A stretch of DNA of 64,000 nucleotides from Rhodobacterales bacterium HTCC2255. GTDB taxonomy: Bacteria; Pseudomonadota; Alphaproteobacteria; Rhodobacterales; Rhodobacteraceae. This document shows, one piece after another, positions 51,133 to 60,389 of the stretch (within the stretch, counting starts at the first letter, position 1; each line of letters starts with the position of its first letter). The position numbers and the translations under genes were made by a program. The stretch covers positions 788,027 to 852,026 of the forward strand of contig DS022282.1 in the NCBI GenBank assembly GCA_000153745.1. The letters are read 5' to 3'. Below the pieces are notes generated by a model. That model worked only from the letters and a program-made list of their open reading frames with translations. It was not told where the DNA came from and did not search any database.

Positions 51133-53049
51133 CTACTTTTCTGTAAACTTTAATTCAATTCGTCTATTTGTCTTATAAGCCTCTGGCGTATCTCGATTGT
51201 CAATTGGTTGGAATTCGCCAAACCCATTTGCGGCCAATCGATTTGCCGGAATATCTAGATCGTCCATTAAATAACGAACGACTGATAAAGCTCTTGCTTG
51301 GCTTAATTCCCAGTTATCTTTATAGTCATTCCCAAAACCACTAAAAGGTATACGGTCAGTGTGACCATCAACACGCAAAATCCAATCTATACCAGTTGGA
51401 ATTTCATCGGCTATTTGATTGATTATATCAGCAACTTTACTAATTTCTGTCTTACCCCTCGATCCTAAATAGGCTGATCCAACAGAGAATAAAACTTCAG
51501 AAGAAAATACAAAACGGTCACCGACAATACGTACACCTTCTTTACCTTCCATAACTTCACGCAATTTACCAAAAAATTCAGATCGGAATTTCTTTAAATC
51601 TTTTGCCTCATCAGCTAGTCTTAATTTTTCTTTAGATTCAAATTCTGCAATTTTTCTTTGTTCTGCTGCAACTTTTTCTTGCTCAGCAGCAAGCTTCCTC
51701 TGCTCAGATGCTACCCTAGCTAATGCTAAATTCAAATTTGTTCCAAGCATTTTTAATTGAATTTGTGCTTTTGAGTCAGCTTCTTTTGATTCATCTAATA
51801 AACCTTGTAGTTGATTTAATTGATCTCTGAGCTGTGAGGTTTGTGTATTTAAAAGAGCAAGTTTTCTTTGTGCACTTGAAGAAAGTGTTTTTTCTTGATT
51901 GAGCAAAATATTAGCTTGAGCAATTAAAGCAGCTTGTCGCTCCACCTCAGTAAAACTTTTATTCAGATCAATTGTTAGAGATTTTTCAATAGCATTGGCC
52001 GCAGCTAGTTTAGTTAAGGTATCCTCAGCTTCTTTTCGCTCCGCTTCTAAAGCAAGCGACATTACAGTTAGTTCTGTATCAGCATTTTTTAACTTTTCTC
52101 GTAAAAATTCTGCAGCTGAAATTTCTGCAAGACGGTTTTTTTCAGCAACGGACAAAGCTTTAGTAATTGTGCTTATCTCAGCAACCTGTAATTCACCTTC
52201 ATTTTGTAATTTTGCAATTAAACCTTCTAGTGCTTCTCGTTTTGCAGCCGATAAGCGTGCATTTTCTTCTTTTTCATTTATTTCATTACGTGCACTTATT
52301 AATAAAAGTTCAATAGCTTCTTTTTCATTAATAGTTTCTAGATTTTTTTCTTCTAATTTTGATTTATCTAGTAATAATTTAGCCATTTGAAGTTCAAGTT
52401 GCGATTTATTTACCATTAAATCTGAGTTAGAATTTTCAAGTTCGAGTTTGTTTGATAGTAAAGTTTCTATTTGAGTTTTATAAGTATCAATTTTTTCAGA
52501 CTGAGTGCCAGATTTTTTTGTTAACTTTGAAATTGTTGAAAGATGCAATAAAATTTGATCTTCAGCTTTATTGAGTGTGTCTCTAGTTTTACCCAAATCA
52601 TCCTCAATACTATTTGAACGTATTTTTTCTAATCCGAGCGCGCTAGCAAGATCAGTAAGTTGAAGTGATAAATCATTTAATTCTAAATCTTGTTCCGTTA
52701 CTTGAGTCGATAAACTATCAAGCATCAAATCTTTTTGAGAAATTTCTGAAGTTAACTTATTTAATCTTTCTTCTTTTGACAAAATTTCTGTTGATAAACT
52801 GTTTAACTCAGTCTCTTTTTTACTTATCAAAGAAGACAAATTATTAAGCTCTGAATCTTGCTGTTCAATTTGAGAAGAAAGATTATTAAGCTCTAAATCT
52901 TGATCTGTTATAGTCTCACGTAAAGTAAATTGTACGATCATAAAGATAGAAAGAACAAAAAATAATATTAATAATAATGCAGTCATAGCATCAACAAAAC
53001 CCGGCCAAATACTAGCTTCAAATCTGGATCCTGATCTCTTTAACGCCAT
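51133..53049 (-). CDS. MotB/OmpA-type protein with giant coiled coil
   Basis: A 638-residue stator-like subunit. A short cytoplasmic start leads to one membrane helix (about 22-43) in WPGFVDAMTALLLILFFVL; D20 is where MotB-type proteins have their ion-binding aspartate. Then comes a very long coiled coil (about 45-510), first six 14-residue repeats (51-134), later EKVAAEQRKIAEFE-type runs. The last 120 residues are an OmpA-like peptidoglycan-binding domain (RVDGHTDRIPFSG, WELSQARALSVVRYL, NRRIELKF). It follows the MotA/ExbB-type gene by 3 bases. The pair probably forms an ion-driven motor across the envelope. Role unknown. Confidence 0.85.
   Translation of the reverse strand: MALKRSGSRFEASIWPGFVDAMTALLLILFFVLSIFMIVQFTLRETITDQDLELNNLSSQIEQQDSELNNLSSLISKKETELNSLSTEILSKEERLNKLTSEISQKDLMLDSLSTQVTEQDLELNDLSLQLTDLASALGLEKIRSNSIEDDLGKTRDTLNKAEDQILLHLSTISKLTKKSGTQSEKIDTYKTQIETLLSNKLELENSNSDLMVNKSQLELQMAKLLLDKSKLEEKNLETINEKEAIELLLISARNEINEKEENARLSAAKREALEGLIAKLQNEGELQVAEISTITKALSVAEKNRLAEISAAEFLREKLKNADTELTVMSLALEAERKEAEDTLTKLAAANAIEKSLTIDLNKSFTEVERQAALIAQANILLNQEKTLSSSAQRKLALLNTQTSQLRDQLNQLQGLLDESKEADSKAQIQLKMLGTNLNLALARVASEQRKLAAEQEKVAAEQRKIAEFESKEKLRLADEAKDLKKFRSEFFGKLREVMEGKEGVRIVGDRFVFSSEVLFSVGSAYLGSRGKTEISKVADIINQIADEIPTGIDWILRVDGHTDRIPFSGFGNDYKDNWELSQARALSVVRYLMDDLDIPANRLAANGFGEFQPIDNRDTPEAYKTNRRIELKFTEK
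52648..52899 (-). repeat. six tandem 42-base units coding 14-residue coiled-coil repeats
   Basis: Residues 51-134 of the OmpA-type protein divide exactly into six 14-residue units of the form D/E-x-E-L-N-x-L-S-x-x-I-x-x-K/Q. Examples are DLELNNLSSQIEQQ, DSELNNLSSLISKK and ETELNSLSTEILSK. Each unit is two heptads, so it fits a two-stranded coiled coil with no stutter. The protein repeat is strict while third codon positions vary, so it is old or under selection, not a fresh DNA duplication. Confidence 0.9.
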
Positions 53050-53052
53050 TGA

Positions 53053-54189
53053 TTAACTCTTTGCCAAGTTATTTATAGCAGCGGTAAGGGCATTTATATT
53101 TTGTCGTAATTCTTGGTTGGTTTCTTGACGCCCCACAGTTGTTTCTTCCAAAATTCTTAATAACTGGGTATCAATATTTCTTAAACGCATACGTGTTTCT
53201 GCGTCAAGAATTCCATCACCATCTTCCTGCATTTTCATAACAGCATCAACCAAATTTTGCTGCCCTTGAGCAATTGATTGGAACGCAAGATTGTTTACAT
53301 CATGTAGAGATGCAGTGTGTTGGACCATATGCTCAATAGAAACAGCAAGTTGATCCATTCGCCCTGCAGTTTGTGCAAAAAGACTTGTCATATTTTCCAT
53401 GTTAGAATTAGCATGCTGAAATAATCCTGCTCCAGCGAGATTTCCATCACCTTCACCACCAATTGTAATTTTGGTTATTGATGACAACCATTCTTCTAAT
53501 TCACGGTAAAATCGATTTTGCCCACGTCCTGCAAATAAGTCTAATATTCCAATAACTAAAGAACCCGCTAATCCAAGTAAGGATGAACCAAAAGCAGTGC
53601 CCATTCCACCTAACTGTGCTTCAAGACCTGTCATTAGCTTTGCGAAAACATCTAAACCTGTTGAGCCTTCTTGTGGTGCCAGTGATCTTATCGTATCAAC
53701 TACAGCCGGAACTGTTGTAGCAAGTCCATAAAATGTACCTAATAATCCCAAAAAAATTAATAAATTTATGATATAACGAGTTATTTCCCTTCCTTCATCT
53801 AATCTCGTAGCAGAGCTATCTAATATAGAACGCGTCGAAGTTGAGGTTAATGCATGCCTTGCACCAGAATCTGATAAAAGAGCAGCTAAACTGGCCATTA
53901 ATCCTGGCGGTTTTATTAAATCATGACCAACACGATCAATTACAAAGCCTTCGATCCAGCTTACTGATTTAACGAGAGAAACTACCTGACCAAAACAGGA
54001 AACTAAGCCCCCTAAAAAAACAAAAAATATGAAACTATTTAGATAGGGAGATGCAACAAAAATTGGAGAAACAGCTGGATAAAGGAAATAGCCCCCAACA
54101 AAAACAGCAATGACAATTAAAAGCATAGTAATTATCTGATTTACTGGTTGAGTAAATTGATTTTGGAACCCTAAATCTTTTTGCGCCAT
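53053..54189 (-). CDS. MotA/TolQ/ExbB-type membrane protein
   Basis: A 378-residue proton-channel-type subunit, the partner of the OmpA-type protein. Likely membrane helices are at 19-38, 51-74, 139-161 and 197-220. The core motif LLGTFYGLATTV (149-160) followed by LGGMGTAFGSSLLGLAGSL is the MotA/TolQ/ExbB signature. A C-terminal helical tail (about 255-378) reaches into the cytoplasm. AGAGG precedes the ATG. No exbD, tolA, flagellar or defence gene lies beside the pair. The same topology occurs in Tol, Ton, flagellar and Zorya systems, so the family call is firm but the function is open. Confidence 0.88.
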   Translation of the reverse strand: MAQKDLGFQNQFTQPVNQIITMLLIVIAVFVGGYFLYPAVSPIFVASPYLNSFIFFVFLGGLVSCFGQVVSLVKSVSWIEGFVIDRVGHDLIKPPGLMASLAALLSDSGARHALTSTSTRSILDSSATRLDEGREITRYIINLLIFLGLLGTFYGLATTVPAVVDTIRSLAPQEGSTGLDVFAKLMTGLEAQLGGMGTAFGSSLLGLAGSLVIGILDLFAGRGQNRFYRELEEWLSSITKITIGGEGDGNLAGAGLFQHANSNMENMTSLFAQTAGRMDQLAVSIEHMVQHTASLHDVNNLAFQSIAQGQQNLVDAVMKMQEDGDGILDAETRMRLRNIDTQLLRILEETTVGRQETNQELRQNINALTAAINNLAKS

Positions 54190-54376
54190 TATTTAGCCTC
54201 TTTTGGATTATTTTATATGAATACTAACGTGTTGAGAGCTTCATTCCAATTGTTAAGTTTGAGAAACAACTAATTGAGTTTATATTTCCATTATTATGAT
54301 TTCATTCTTAGTCTATATTCAACATTTGTGAGTAGAGTAATTCAATCAAAGGAAAATATAGTTGCTTTTCGTAAAT

Positions 54377-54916
54377 TTACTCACTTAACTTACGTGTTTG
54401 GTAAGAAAGTTTTTCTAACTCAGGATCTTTAATTCCTAAATCTCTTAAACATTTTGTTACATTATACAAATATTCAGTATTTGAACCTATTGTGCCCTTA
54501 GCTGATTTTATAATTAAAGCCTGATCATCGATCGTTAAAGAACCAGCATATTGTTCATGATTGCGATTAACCAAATATGTATATGCTTTTACTGTTTCAC
54601 CTGAGTTTAATTTAACATCGACTATTACTTCCAAATAGGCATCAGATATTAACTCTCTTTTTCTTAAGTAACTTAAAACTTTTTCTACATTTTTTGCTTT
54701 AATTTTGAATAATAGGCCATCACAATTTGAACCCTGAACCTTATCTAAAGCCAGAACTAATCCCATATGTTCTGGGGTGCCTCTATAATGAATCGACCAA
54801 ATACAAAAAGATCTTTTGTAATTCTGCAACCTTCCTATTTCTTGGTGTGCAAATTCAAATCCAGGTTTCCAGATGAGTGATCCATATCCGAATACCCATA
54901 TATCTTGTTCGTTCAT
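54377..54916 (-). CDS. gamma-glutamylcyclotransferase (ChaC-like)
   Basis: ChaC-type enzymes release 5-oxoproline from gamma-glutamyl compounds, mainly glutathione. The diagnostic start is WVFGYGSLIWKPGFEF, with the substrate loop YGSLIW, then KRSFCIWSIHYRGTPEHMGLVLAL and the late YLRKREL (catalytic glutamate region). The ATG at 54916 has AAAGGT upstream; a longer reading to 54991 adds a false hydrophobic start. Length 179 residues. Divergent from DUF2125 by 65 bases. Confidence 0.92.
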   Translation of the reverse strand: MNEQDIWVFGYGSLIWKPGFEFAHQEIGRLQNYKRSFCIWSIHYRGTPEHMGLVLALDKVQGSNCDGLLFKIKAKNVEKVLSYLRKRELISDAYLEVIVDVKLNSGETVKAYTYLVNRNHEQYAGSLTIDDQALIIKSAKGTIGSNTEYLYNVTKCLRDLGIKDPELEKLSYQTRKLSE

Positions 54917-54981
54917 ATCATTTACCTTTAGACTTGGCTTTAAATATAGAAGCGCATAGACCAAAAAGAAAAGGTTAAAAA

Positions 54982-55980
54982 ATGAGATCATTAGTAATTA
55001 TCATTTTAGCAGCGTCATTAGGATGGAGTGCATATTGGTTTGTTGGCAAATCTATCAGACAATCAACATTAAATGATTGGTTTAATGAAAAGTCAGAAAA
55101 TGGATGGATTGTTCAAAAATCACTATCATTAAGAGGTTTTCCAAATAGATTTGATGCAATCATTAAAAATATAAAACTATCAAACCCTAAATCTGGACTG
55201 GAATGGTCAGCCAACCAGTTTGAAATATTACAGTTATCATATAAACCTAATCATTTTATTGTTTTGGGTCCATTAGAACAAAAACTAAAAATATCTGGGC
55301 AAGAGCTATTAATAACATCCCAAAAGCTCCGAGGATCTTTAGTGTTTGATCCAAAAGAAGAACTAGAGTTAAATCGCACAACTATTTCAAGCGAAAATTT
55401 ACAAATTAATTTTACCGAAGACACGTTTGCATCAACTGAAAAAATAATTTTGGCGTTACGAAAGACTAATAGTACTGAAAACGAATATGACATAGGTTTA
55501 GATTTGACAAACTTTTCTTCTGATAAGTTTAATTTGAAAGAATATGATCCTACTGGAACAATGCCCATTAAGTTTGGGGCTTTCAGATTGGATGTATCAG
55601 CAAAATTTGATGAACCTATAACTCAAAGATCATTTGAGCACGAATTAAAAAATATTTCTAATCTCAAAATTAATAATACAAACCTTGAATGGGGAAGTTT
55701 TAAATTAAAAGCCTCTGGTAATCTTATATTAGACTCAGATGGATACCCAAATGGTAAAGTCACCTTAAGAGCATCTAATTGGGAACAAATTTTGGATCTA
55801 GCATTAAATAATGGTGAGTTAAATAATAATACAAAAAATACTATAAGAACATTGTTTAGCTTATTTGCTGCTATATCTGGTGATAAGCAAGAGCTAGAGA
55901 TACCTTTAAAGTTTTCTAACAAAAAAATATTCGTTGGTATAATACCAATATTAGACTCGCCTAGGATTAACTTCTATTAA
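54982..55980 (+). CDS. DUF2125 family protein
   Basis: A 332-residue protein of unknown function with an N-terminal anchor (SLVIIILAASLGWSAYWFVG). The motif LSLRGFPNRFDAIIKNIKL is typical of DUF2125, a proteobacterial family of outer-envelope-facing beta-rich proteins. The rest is beta-strand rich with a repeating pattern, resembling AsmA-like envelope proteins. AAAAGGT precedes the ATG. It ends five bases before the convergent tyrA stop. Confidence 0.82.
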   Translation: MRSLVIIILAASLGWSAYWFVGKSIRQSTLNDWFNEKSENGWIVQKSLSLRGFPNRFDAIIKNIKLSNPKSGLEWSANQFEILQLSYKPNHFIVLGPLEQKLKISGQELLITSQKLRGSLVFDPKEELELNRTTISSENLQINFTEDTFASTEKIILALRKTNSTENEYDIGLDLTNFSSDKFNLKEYDPTGTMPIKFGAFRLDVSAKFDEPITQRSFEHELKNISNLKINNTNLEWGSFKLKASGNLILDSDGYPNGKVTLRASNWEQILDLALNNGELNNNTKNTIRTLFSLFAAISGDKQELEIPLKFSNKKIFVGIIPILDSPRINFY

Positions 55981-55985
55981 GTAAA

Positions 55986-56906
55986 TCATTCATCAACACT
56001 TCCTCGACCAAAATTAGCAGCTTCAGTATCTTGGCCAGCATCAATGATACTTCGCCTAATAGCACGTGTTCGATCAAAATATTCAAATAGTTGATCACCA
56101 TCACCTCTTCGAATGGCTCTTTGTAAATCAAATAGTTCCTCTGTAAATCGACCAAGTATTTCCAATGTTGCTTCTTTATTATTTAAAAATACATCACGCC
56201 ACATTGTTGGATCACTTGCTGCAATCCTAGTAAAGTCACGAAATCCGGCCGCTGAAAAATTGATGACCTCTTTATCGGTTATTCGGCCCAAATCATCAGC
56301 AACACCAACCATTGTATATGCAATTAAATGAGGTGCATGGCTTGTTACAGCAAGCACTAAATCATGGTGTTCAGCGTCCATAAATTCAACATTAGCACCT
56401 AGCGCCTCCCAATATTTCTCTAACTTATTTCTTGCTTCTTCGTCACAGTTTTCAAGTGGGGTCAAAATACACCAACGGTTTTTGAATAATTCTGGGAACC
56501 CTGACTTTGGACCTGATTGTTCAGTACCGGCCAAAGGATGCCCTGGAATAAAATGTACTCCTGCAGGAATATGAGGTTTAACCATATCAATTACAGATTT
56601 TTTAACCGAACCGACATCAGTTATCGTTGCACCTAGCTTTAATTTGGGACCAATTTTCTTTGCAACTTCAGCCATAGCACCAACTGGAACCGATAATACG
56701 ATTAGATCTGCACCAGCAACAGCCTCTTCAATTGTTTCAGCGACACTGTCAACAAATCCAATATCTAATGATATCTCTCGAGTTTCTTTTGTTTGTGAAA
56801 ATCCTACTATTTCATTAGCTAAGCCAATTTTTTTCATTGCATGCCCCATAGATGAAGCAATCAACCCTAATCCAATTAGTGTTACTTTATCATACATAAC
56901 CTTCAT
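55986..56906 (-). CDS. tyrA: prephenate/arogenate dehydrogenase
   Basis: An NAD(P)-dependent enzyme of tyrosine synthesis. The Rossmann start is VTLIGLGLIASSMGHAM; the catalytic parts are IVLSVPVGAMAEVA, GATITDVGSVKKSVI, and GHPLAGTEQSGP (the substrate histidine). Then VTSHAPHLIAY, typical of the family. Length 306 residues. It overlaps hisC by 4 bases; hisC-type aminotransferases also act on aromatic keto acids, so the pair may complete tyrosine synthesis. Confidence 0.93.
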   Translation of the reverse strand: MKVMYDKVTLIGLGLIASSMGHAMKKIGLANEIVGFSQTKETREISLDIGFVDSVAETIEEAVAGADLIVLSVPVGAMAEVAKKIGPKLKLGATITDVGSVKKSVIDMVKPHIPAGVHFIPGHPLAGTEQSGPKSGFPELFKNRWCILTPLENCDEEARNKLEKYWEALGANVEFMDAEHHDLVLAVTSHAPHLIAYTMVGVADDLGRITDKEVINFSAAGFRDFTRIAASDPTMWRDVFLNNKEATLEILGRFTEELFDLQRAIRRGDGDQLFEYFDRTRAIRRSIIDAGQDTEAANFGRGSVDE

Positions 56907-57991
56907 AATGGGCTTCCTTTAAACTTTTTCAATGAAGCTATTATTCTAAAACAGTCAGCCTCTTTACCAATAGTTATTCGAAGGCAATTGTGTAAATTAT
57001 ACCCCTTTACTTGTCTTACAATTAATCCATCTTTTTCTAAGGTATCATTGACAGCATCAGCTTGTTTTTCATCAGAAAATCGAGGAAGTATGAAATTTGC
57101 AAATGTATCATCGCATTTAAACCCCAGATTTCTTATTTCATTGATTAAAAAATCACCCAAATTTCTATTGTGCAACAAACAATTTTTTACATATTCCTCA
57201 TCATTAACTGCTGCAGTAGCCGCTGATAAAGCTGCACGGTTGATATTAAATGGACCTCTTAAGCGAGACAAAATATCAATTATGACTGGTGATGCATAAC
57301 CCCAACCAACCCTCAAACCACCAAGTCCATAAATTTTAGAAAAAGTTCTGGTCATTACAACATTTTCATATTTTTCAACCAATTTTGCTCCGCCGTCATA
57401 TCCTTCAATATATTCTGCATAAGCACCATCTAAAACTACTACTGTGTTTTCTGGAACACCATTTATTAAGCGTTCAATTTCTGATAATGGAATAAATGTA
57501 CCCGTAGGATTATTTGGATTTGCAACAAAAATTAACTTTGTATTTGCAGTACAACAATCAATTAATGCATCAACATTTGTTACACGTTCTTTTTCGAGCG
57601 CCACTATAGGAGTTGCCCCAACACCTAAAGCACAGATACGATACATCCCAAAGCCATGTTCAGTAAATAAAACTTCATCCCCAACACTTGCAAAAGCCTG
57701 ACACAAAAATGTAATTATTTCGTCAGATCCATTACCACAAATAATTTGTTCAGCATTTAATCCGTTATTCTCTGCTATCGCTAACCTTAACGCAGAGTGA
57801 TCTGAAGAGGGGTAAACCGCTAAAGAGTCTGATTGTTTTATATATGCGTCTTTTGCTTTGGGACTTGGACCAAATGGATTTTCATTTGAACTTAATTTTA
57901 CAGTATTTTCAACGCCTACAGCATGAGATTTACCACCAACATATAATTCTATGTCCATAATGCCTGGCTTCGGCTTAATGATATTTGTCAT
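56903..57991 (-). CDS. hisC: histidinol-phosphate aminotransferase
   Basis: A class I PLP aminotransferase. The start ENTVKLSSNENPFGPSPKA, the ICGNGSDEIITFLC loop, FVANPNNPTGT, VVLDGAYAEYIEGYD and the PLP-lysine motif TFSKIYGLGGLRVGW are all HisC-like. Length 362 residues. Placed next to tyrA, it may also transaminate prephenate or hydroxyphenylpyruvate, a dual role known in this family; here inference. Confidence 0.93.
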   Translation of the reverse strand: MTNIIKPKPGIMDIELYVGGKSHAVGVENTVKLSSNENPFGPSPKAKDAYIKQSDSLAVYPSSDHSALRLAIAENNGLNAEQIICGNGSDEIITFLCQAFASVGDEVLFTEHGFGMYRICALGVGATPIVALEKERVTNVDALIDCCTANTKLIFVANPNNPTGTFIPLSEIERLINGVPENTVVVLDGAYAEYIEGYDGGAKLVEKYENVVMTRTFSKIYGLGGLRVGWGYASPVIIDILSRLRGPFNINRAALSAATAAVNDEEYVKNCLLHNRNLGDFLINEIRNLGFKCDDTFANFILPRFSDEKQADAVNDTLEKDGLIVRQVKGYNLHNCLRITIGKEADCFRIIASLKKFKGSPL

Positions 57992-58059
57992 TTTGATGTC
58001 TCTAACTGTTTCTATATTTCTCTTACATATTTGGAGTAGCTATTTCTAGTCTTTAACGG

Positions 58060-60273
58060 CTAATAAAATGACTGTGGATCAATATCTATACTAATTTGTA
58101 TATCCTTTGGAATCTTAAATGAGTTTCTCCATTTCATCAAAGAGCTTTGAAGCATTGTTTCTTTTGATGATTTTACTAATATCCGGACACGATGATTACC
58201 GCGTACTCTTGCAATAGGCGCTGGAGCAGGCCCAAAAACTTGGGCATTTATTATGTCTAACGTTTGAGCATTTTTAACCATATGATTTGCTACATTAAAA
58301 ACATTATTTAAATTTGGGCCTTTTAAAATTATTCCAGCTAGCCTGCCAAATGGTGGCATACCTGCAAGACGTCTCTGTTGCGCTTCAGATTGCCAAAATT
58401 CTTCTTCATCACCTTTCAAGATTGCTTTAACTACAGGATGTTCAGGTTGGTGGGTCTGCAAAAAAGCAATTCCTTTTTTATCTGCACGGCCTGCCCGCCC
58501 AGCCACTTGACGCATCAATTGAAATGTACGTTCTGCTGCTCGTAAATCTCCACCCATAAGCGCTAAGTCAGAGTCAATCACACCAACCAAAGTTAGCAAA
58601 GGAAAGTTATGGCCCTTTGCAACCAATTGTGTGCCAATTATTATATCAGCATCACCTGATGCAATTCCTTTAATTCTTTCTTTTAATGCTTGTGCAGAAA
58701 TTAGCATGTCTGAAGATAATACAGAGATTTTTGCATTAGGAAACTTAACCTGAGCCTCTTCAGCTAATCGTTCTACTCCAGGACCCACCGCCGTTAAGCA
58801 ATCAACTTCTCCACATGAAGGGCAAGTATTTGGCATTTCTTTTGTTTCACCACATTGGTGACACATCAGGTGCCCATGAAATCTATGTTCGACCATGCGG
58901 GCATCACATTGCTCACAACCGAGTTGATCTCCACATTTACGGCAAACTGTAATAGGTGCATATCCCCTTCTGTTTAAAAACAATAAAGATTGCTCACTAC
59001 GTTCGAGCCTTAACTCAACTTCCTCTTTTAATTGGGGAGAAATCCACGAATTTCTTTCCATTGGCTGATCACGCATGTCTATTGTAAAAATTTCAGGGAT
59101 TCTAGCATCACCAAATCTTTCTGTAAGATCAACACGATTATATTTTCCAGTATCAGCATTTACCCAAGTTTCCAAAGAAGGTGTGGCAGAAGCTAAAATC
59201 ACTGAACCTTGTTCAATAGAGGCTCTCATAACAGCCATATCGCGAGCTGAATATAACACACCATCTTCTTGTTTATATGATGTATCATGTTCTTCATCTA
59301 CTACAATCAGTCCTAAATTCTTAAATGGGAGATACAAAGATGATCTCGCACCAACGACTACTTGTGCTTTAGCTTCTGCTACCATGCGCCAACAACGCCT
59401 TTTTTCTGTCATAGTAACGCCTGAATGCCATTGTGCAGGTTTCTGGCCAAATCGTTTTTTTAGCCTGTCTAAGAATTCGACAGTTAGAGCTATCTCTGGA
59501 ATTAGAATTAATGCCTGCTTGCCTAATAACAAGCACTCAGCCACAGCTTCTAAATAAACCTCAGTTTTTCCTGAACCTGTAATACCTCGTAAAAGGGTAG
59601 TATTGTATGTATTCATACGTATATTTTTGCGTAATCTGTCGCCTGCATCCTTTTGGGCAGATGTGAGTTTCTTGGATGGTAGGCATGGATCAAGTTCAGC
59701 ATATGGTATGTCACGAGGACTTTCTAATTCAGTAACAGCTCCTTGAGAAACCAAACCTTTTATAACTGAAATAGTAACGTTTGCAGCTTCTTTTAATTCT
59801 TTGCCAGTAAATTGCATATCAGCAGTATCTTTAAGAATTTTTAAGACTCTTTCACGTGCTGGTGTCATTCGATCTACGTCTCTATCCCCTTTTGCATAAA
59901 CTATTTTCATACTGGGTGGATCAGTTAATCCAGGTGCACGCGTGGCGAGTTTGAGCATCCCATTCAAGGGGGTTAGAGTATATCGCCCAGCGCGTGATAG
60001 AAACTCCATCATTTCAGGTCGCATTTCAGGAACATCTAATCTGTTTGAAATTGTCCGGATCTTATTTTGATCATAATCACCCTTTCCTGCGCACCAAACA
60101 ACACCAATTACTTTTCTGGGGCCTAATGGAACTTCTACATAAGAACCCAACTTTACACCTTCTTTAGGGGCTTTGTAGTCAAGAAATCTATCAATAGGCT
60201 GAGTTGTTAATACTGATACTAACTCACCATCAGAGAAATTTTGAGATGAGTTATGTTTAATTTGATCACTCAA
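58060..60273 (-). CDS. priA: primosomal protein N' (PriA helicase)
   Basis: PriA restarts stalled replication forks. It has the SF2 motifs TLLRGITGSGKTEVYLEAV (P-loop), VVDEEHDTSYKQEDG, a zinc-binding insert with CRKCGDQLGCEQCDARM, CHQCG and CPSCGEVD, and late GTQLVAKGHNFP and RTFQLMRQVAGRAGRA. Length 737 residues. The start is a TTG at 60273 giving MSDQIKHN; no ATG near fits. Third gene of no obvious operon. Confidence 0.95.
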   Translation of the reverse strand: MSDQIKHNSSQNFSDGELVSVLTTQPIDRFLDYKAPKEGVKLGSYVEVPLGPRKVIGVVWCAGKGDYDQNKIRTISNRLDVPEMRPEMMEFLSRAGRYTLTPLNGMLKLATRAPGLTDPPSMKIVYAKGDRDVDRMTPARERVLKILKDTADMQFTGKELKEAANVTISVIKGLVSQGAVTELESPRDIPYAELDPCLPSKKLTSAQKDAGDRLRKNIRMNTYNTTLLRGITGSGKTEVYLEAVAECLLLGKQALILIPEIALTVEFLDRLKKRFGQKPAQWHSGVTMTEKRRCWRMVAEAKAQVVVGARSSLYLPFKNLGLIVVDEEHDTSYKQEDGVLYSARDMAVMRASIEQGSVILASATPSLETWVNADTGKYNRVDLTERFGDARIPEIFTIDMRDQPMERNSWISPQLKEEVELRLERSEQSLLFLNRRGYAPITVCRKCGDQLGCEQCDARMVEHRFHGHLMCHQCGETKEMPNTCPSCGEVDCLTAVGPGVERLAEEAQVKFPNAKISVLSSDMLISAQALKERIKGIASGDADIIIGTQLVAKGHNFPLLTLVGVIDSDLALMGGDLRAAERTFQLMRQVAGRAGRADKKGIAFLQTHQPEHPVVKAILKGDEEEFWQSEAQQRRLAGMPPFGRLAGIILKGPNLNNVFNVANHMVKNAQTLDIINAQVFGPAPAPIARVRGNHRVRILVKSSKETMLQSSLMKWRNSFKIPKDIQISIDIDPQSFY

Positions 60274-60389
60274 TCTCTTGTTTCCTCAAATGTTAATATT
60301 TGTTTATATATTAATGAGGTTACGTTATAATAAACAAGCCCGATACATGAAATAAAATTCAGAATTTATAGACAAAATGAGAAATATAC

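Noticed and set aside
51133-54189. Zorya anti-phage system
   Set aside because: ZorA/ZorB-like topology is shared, but ZorC, ZorD or ZorE are absent, neighbours are housekeeping genes, and the long coil is in the MotB-type rather than the MotA-type protein.
60293-60314. TTAATAT/ATATTAA inverted repeat between priA and DUF484
   Set aside because: Made only of A and T in a very AT-rich gap; expected by chance.
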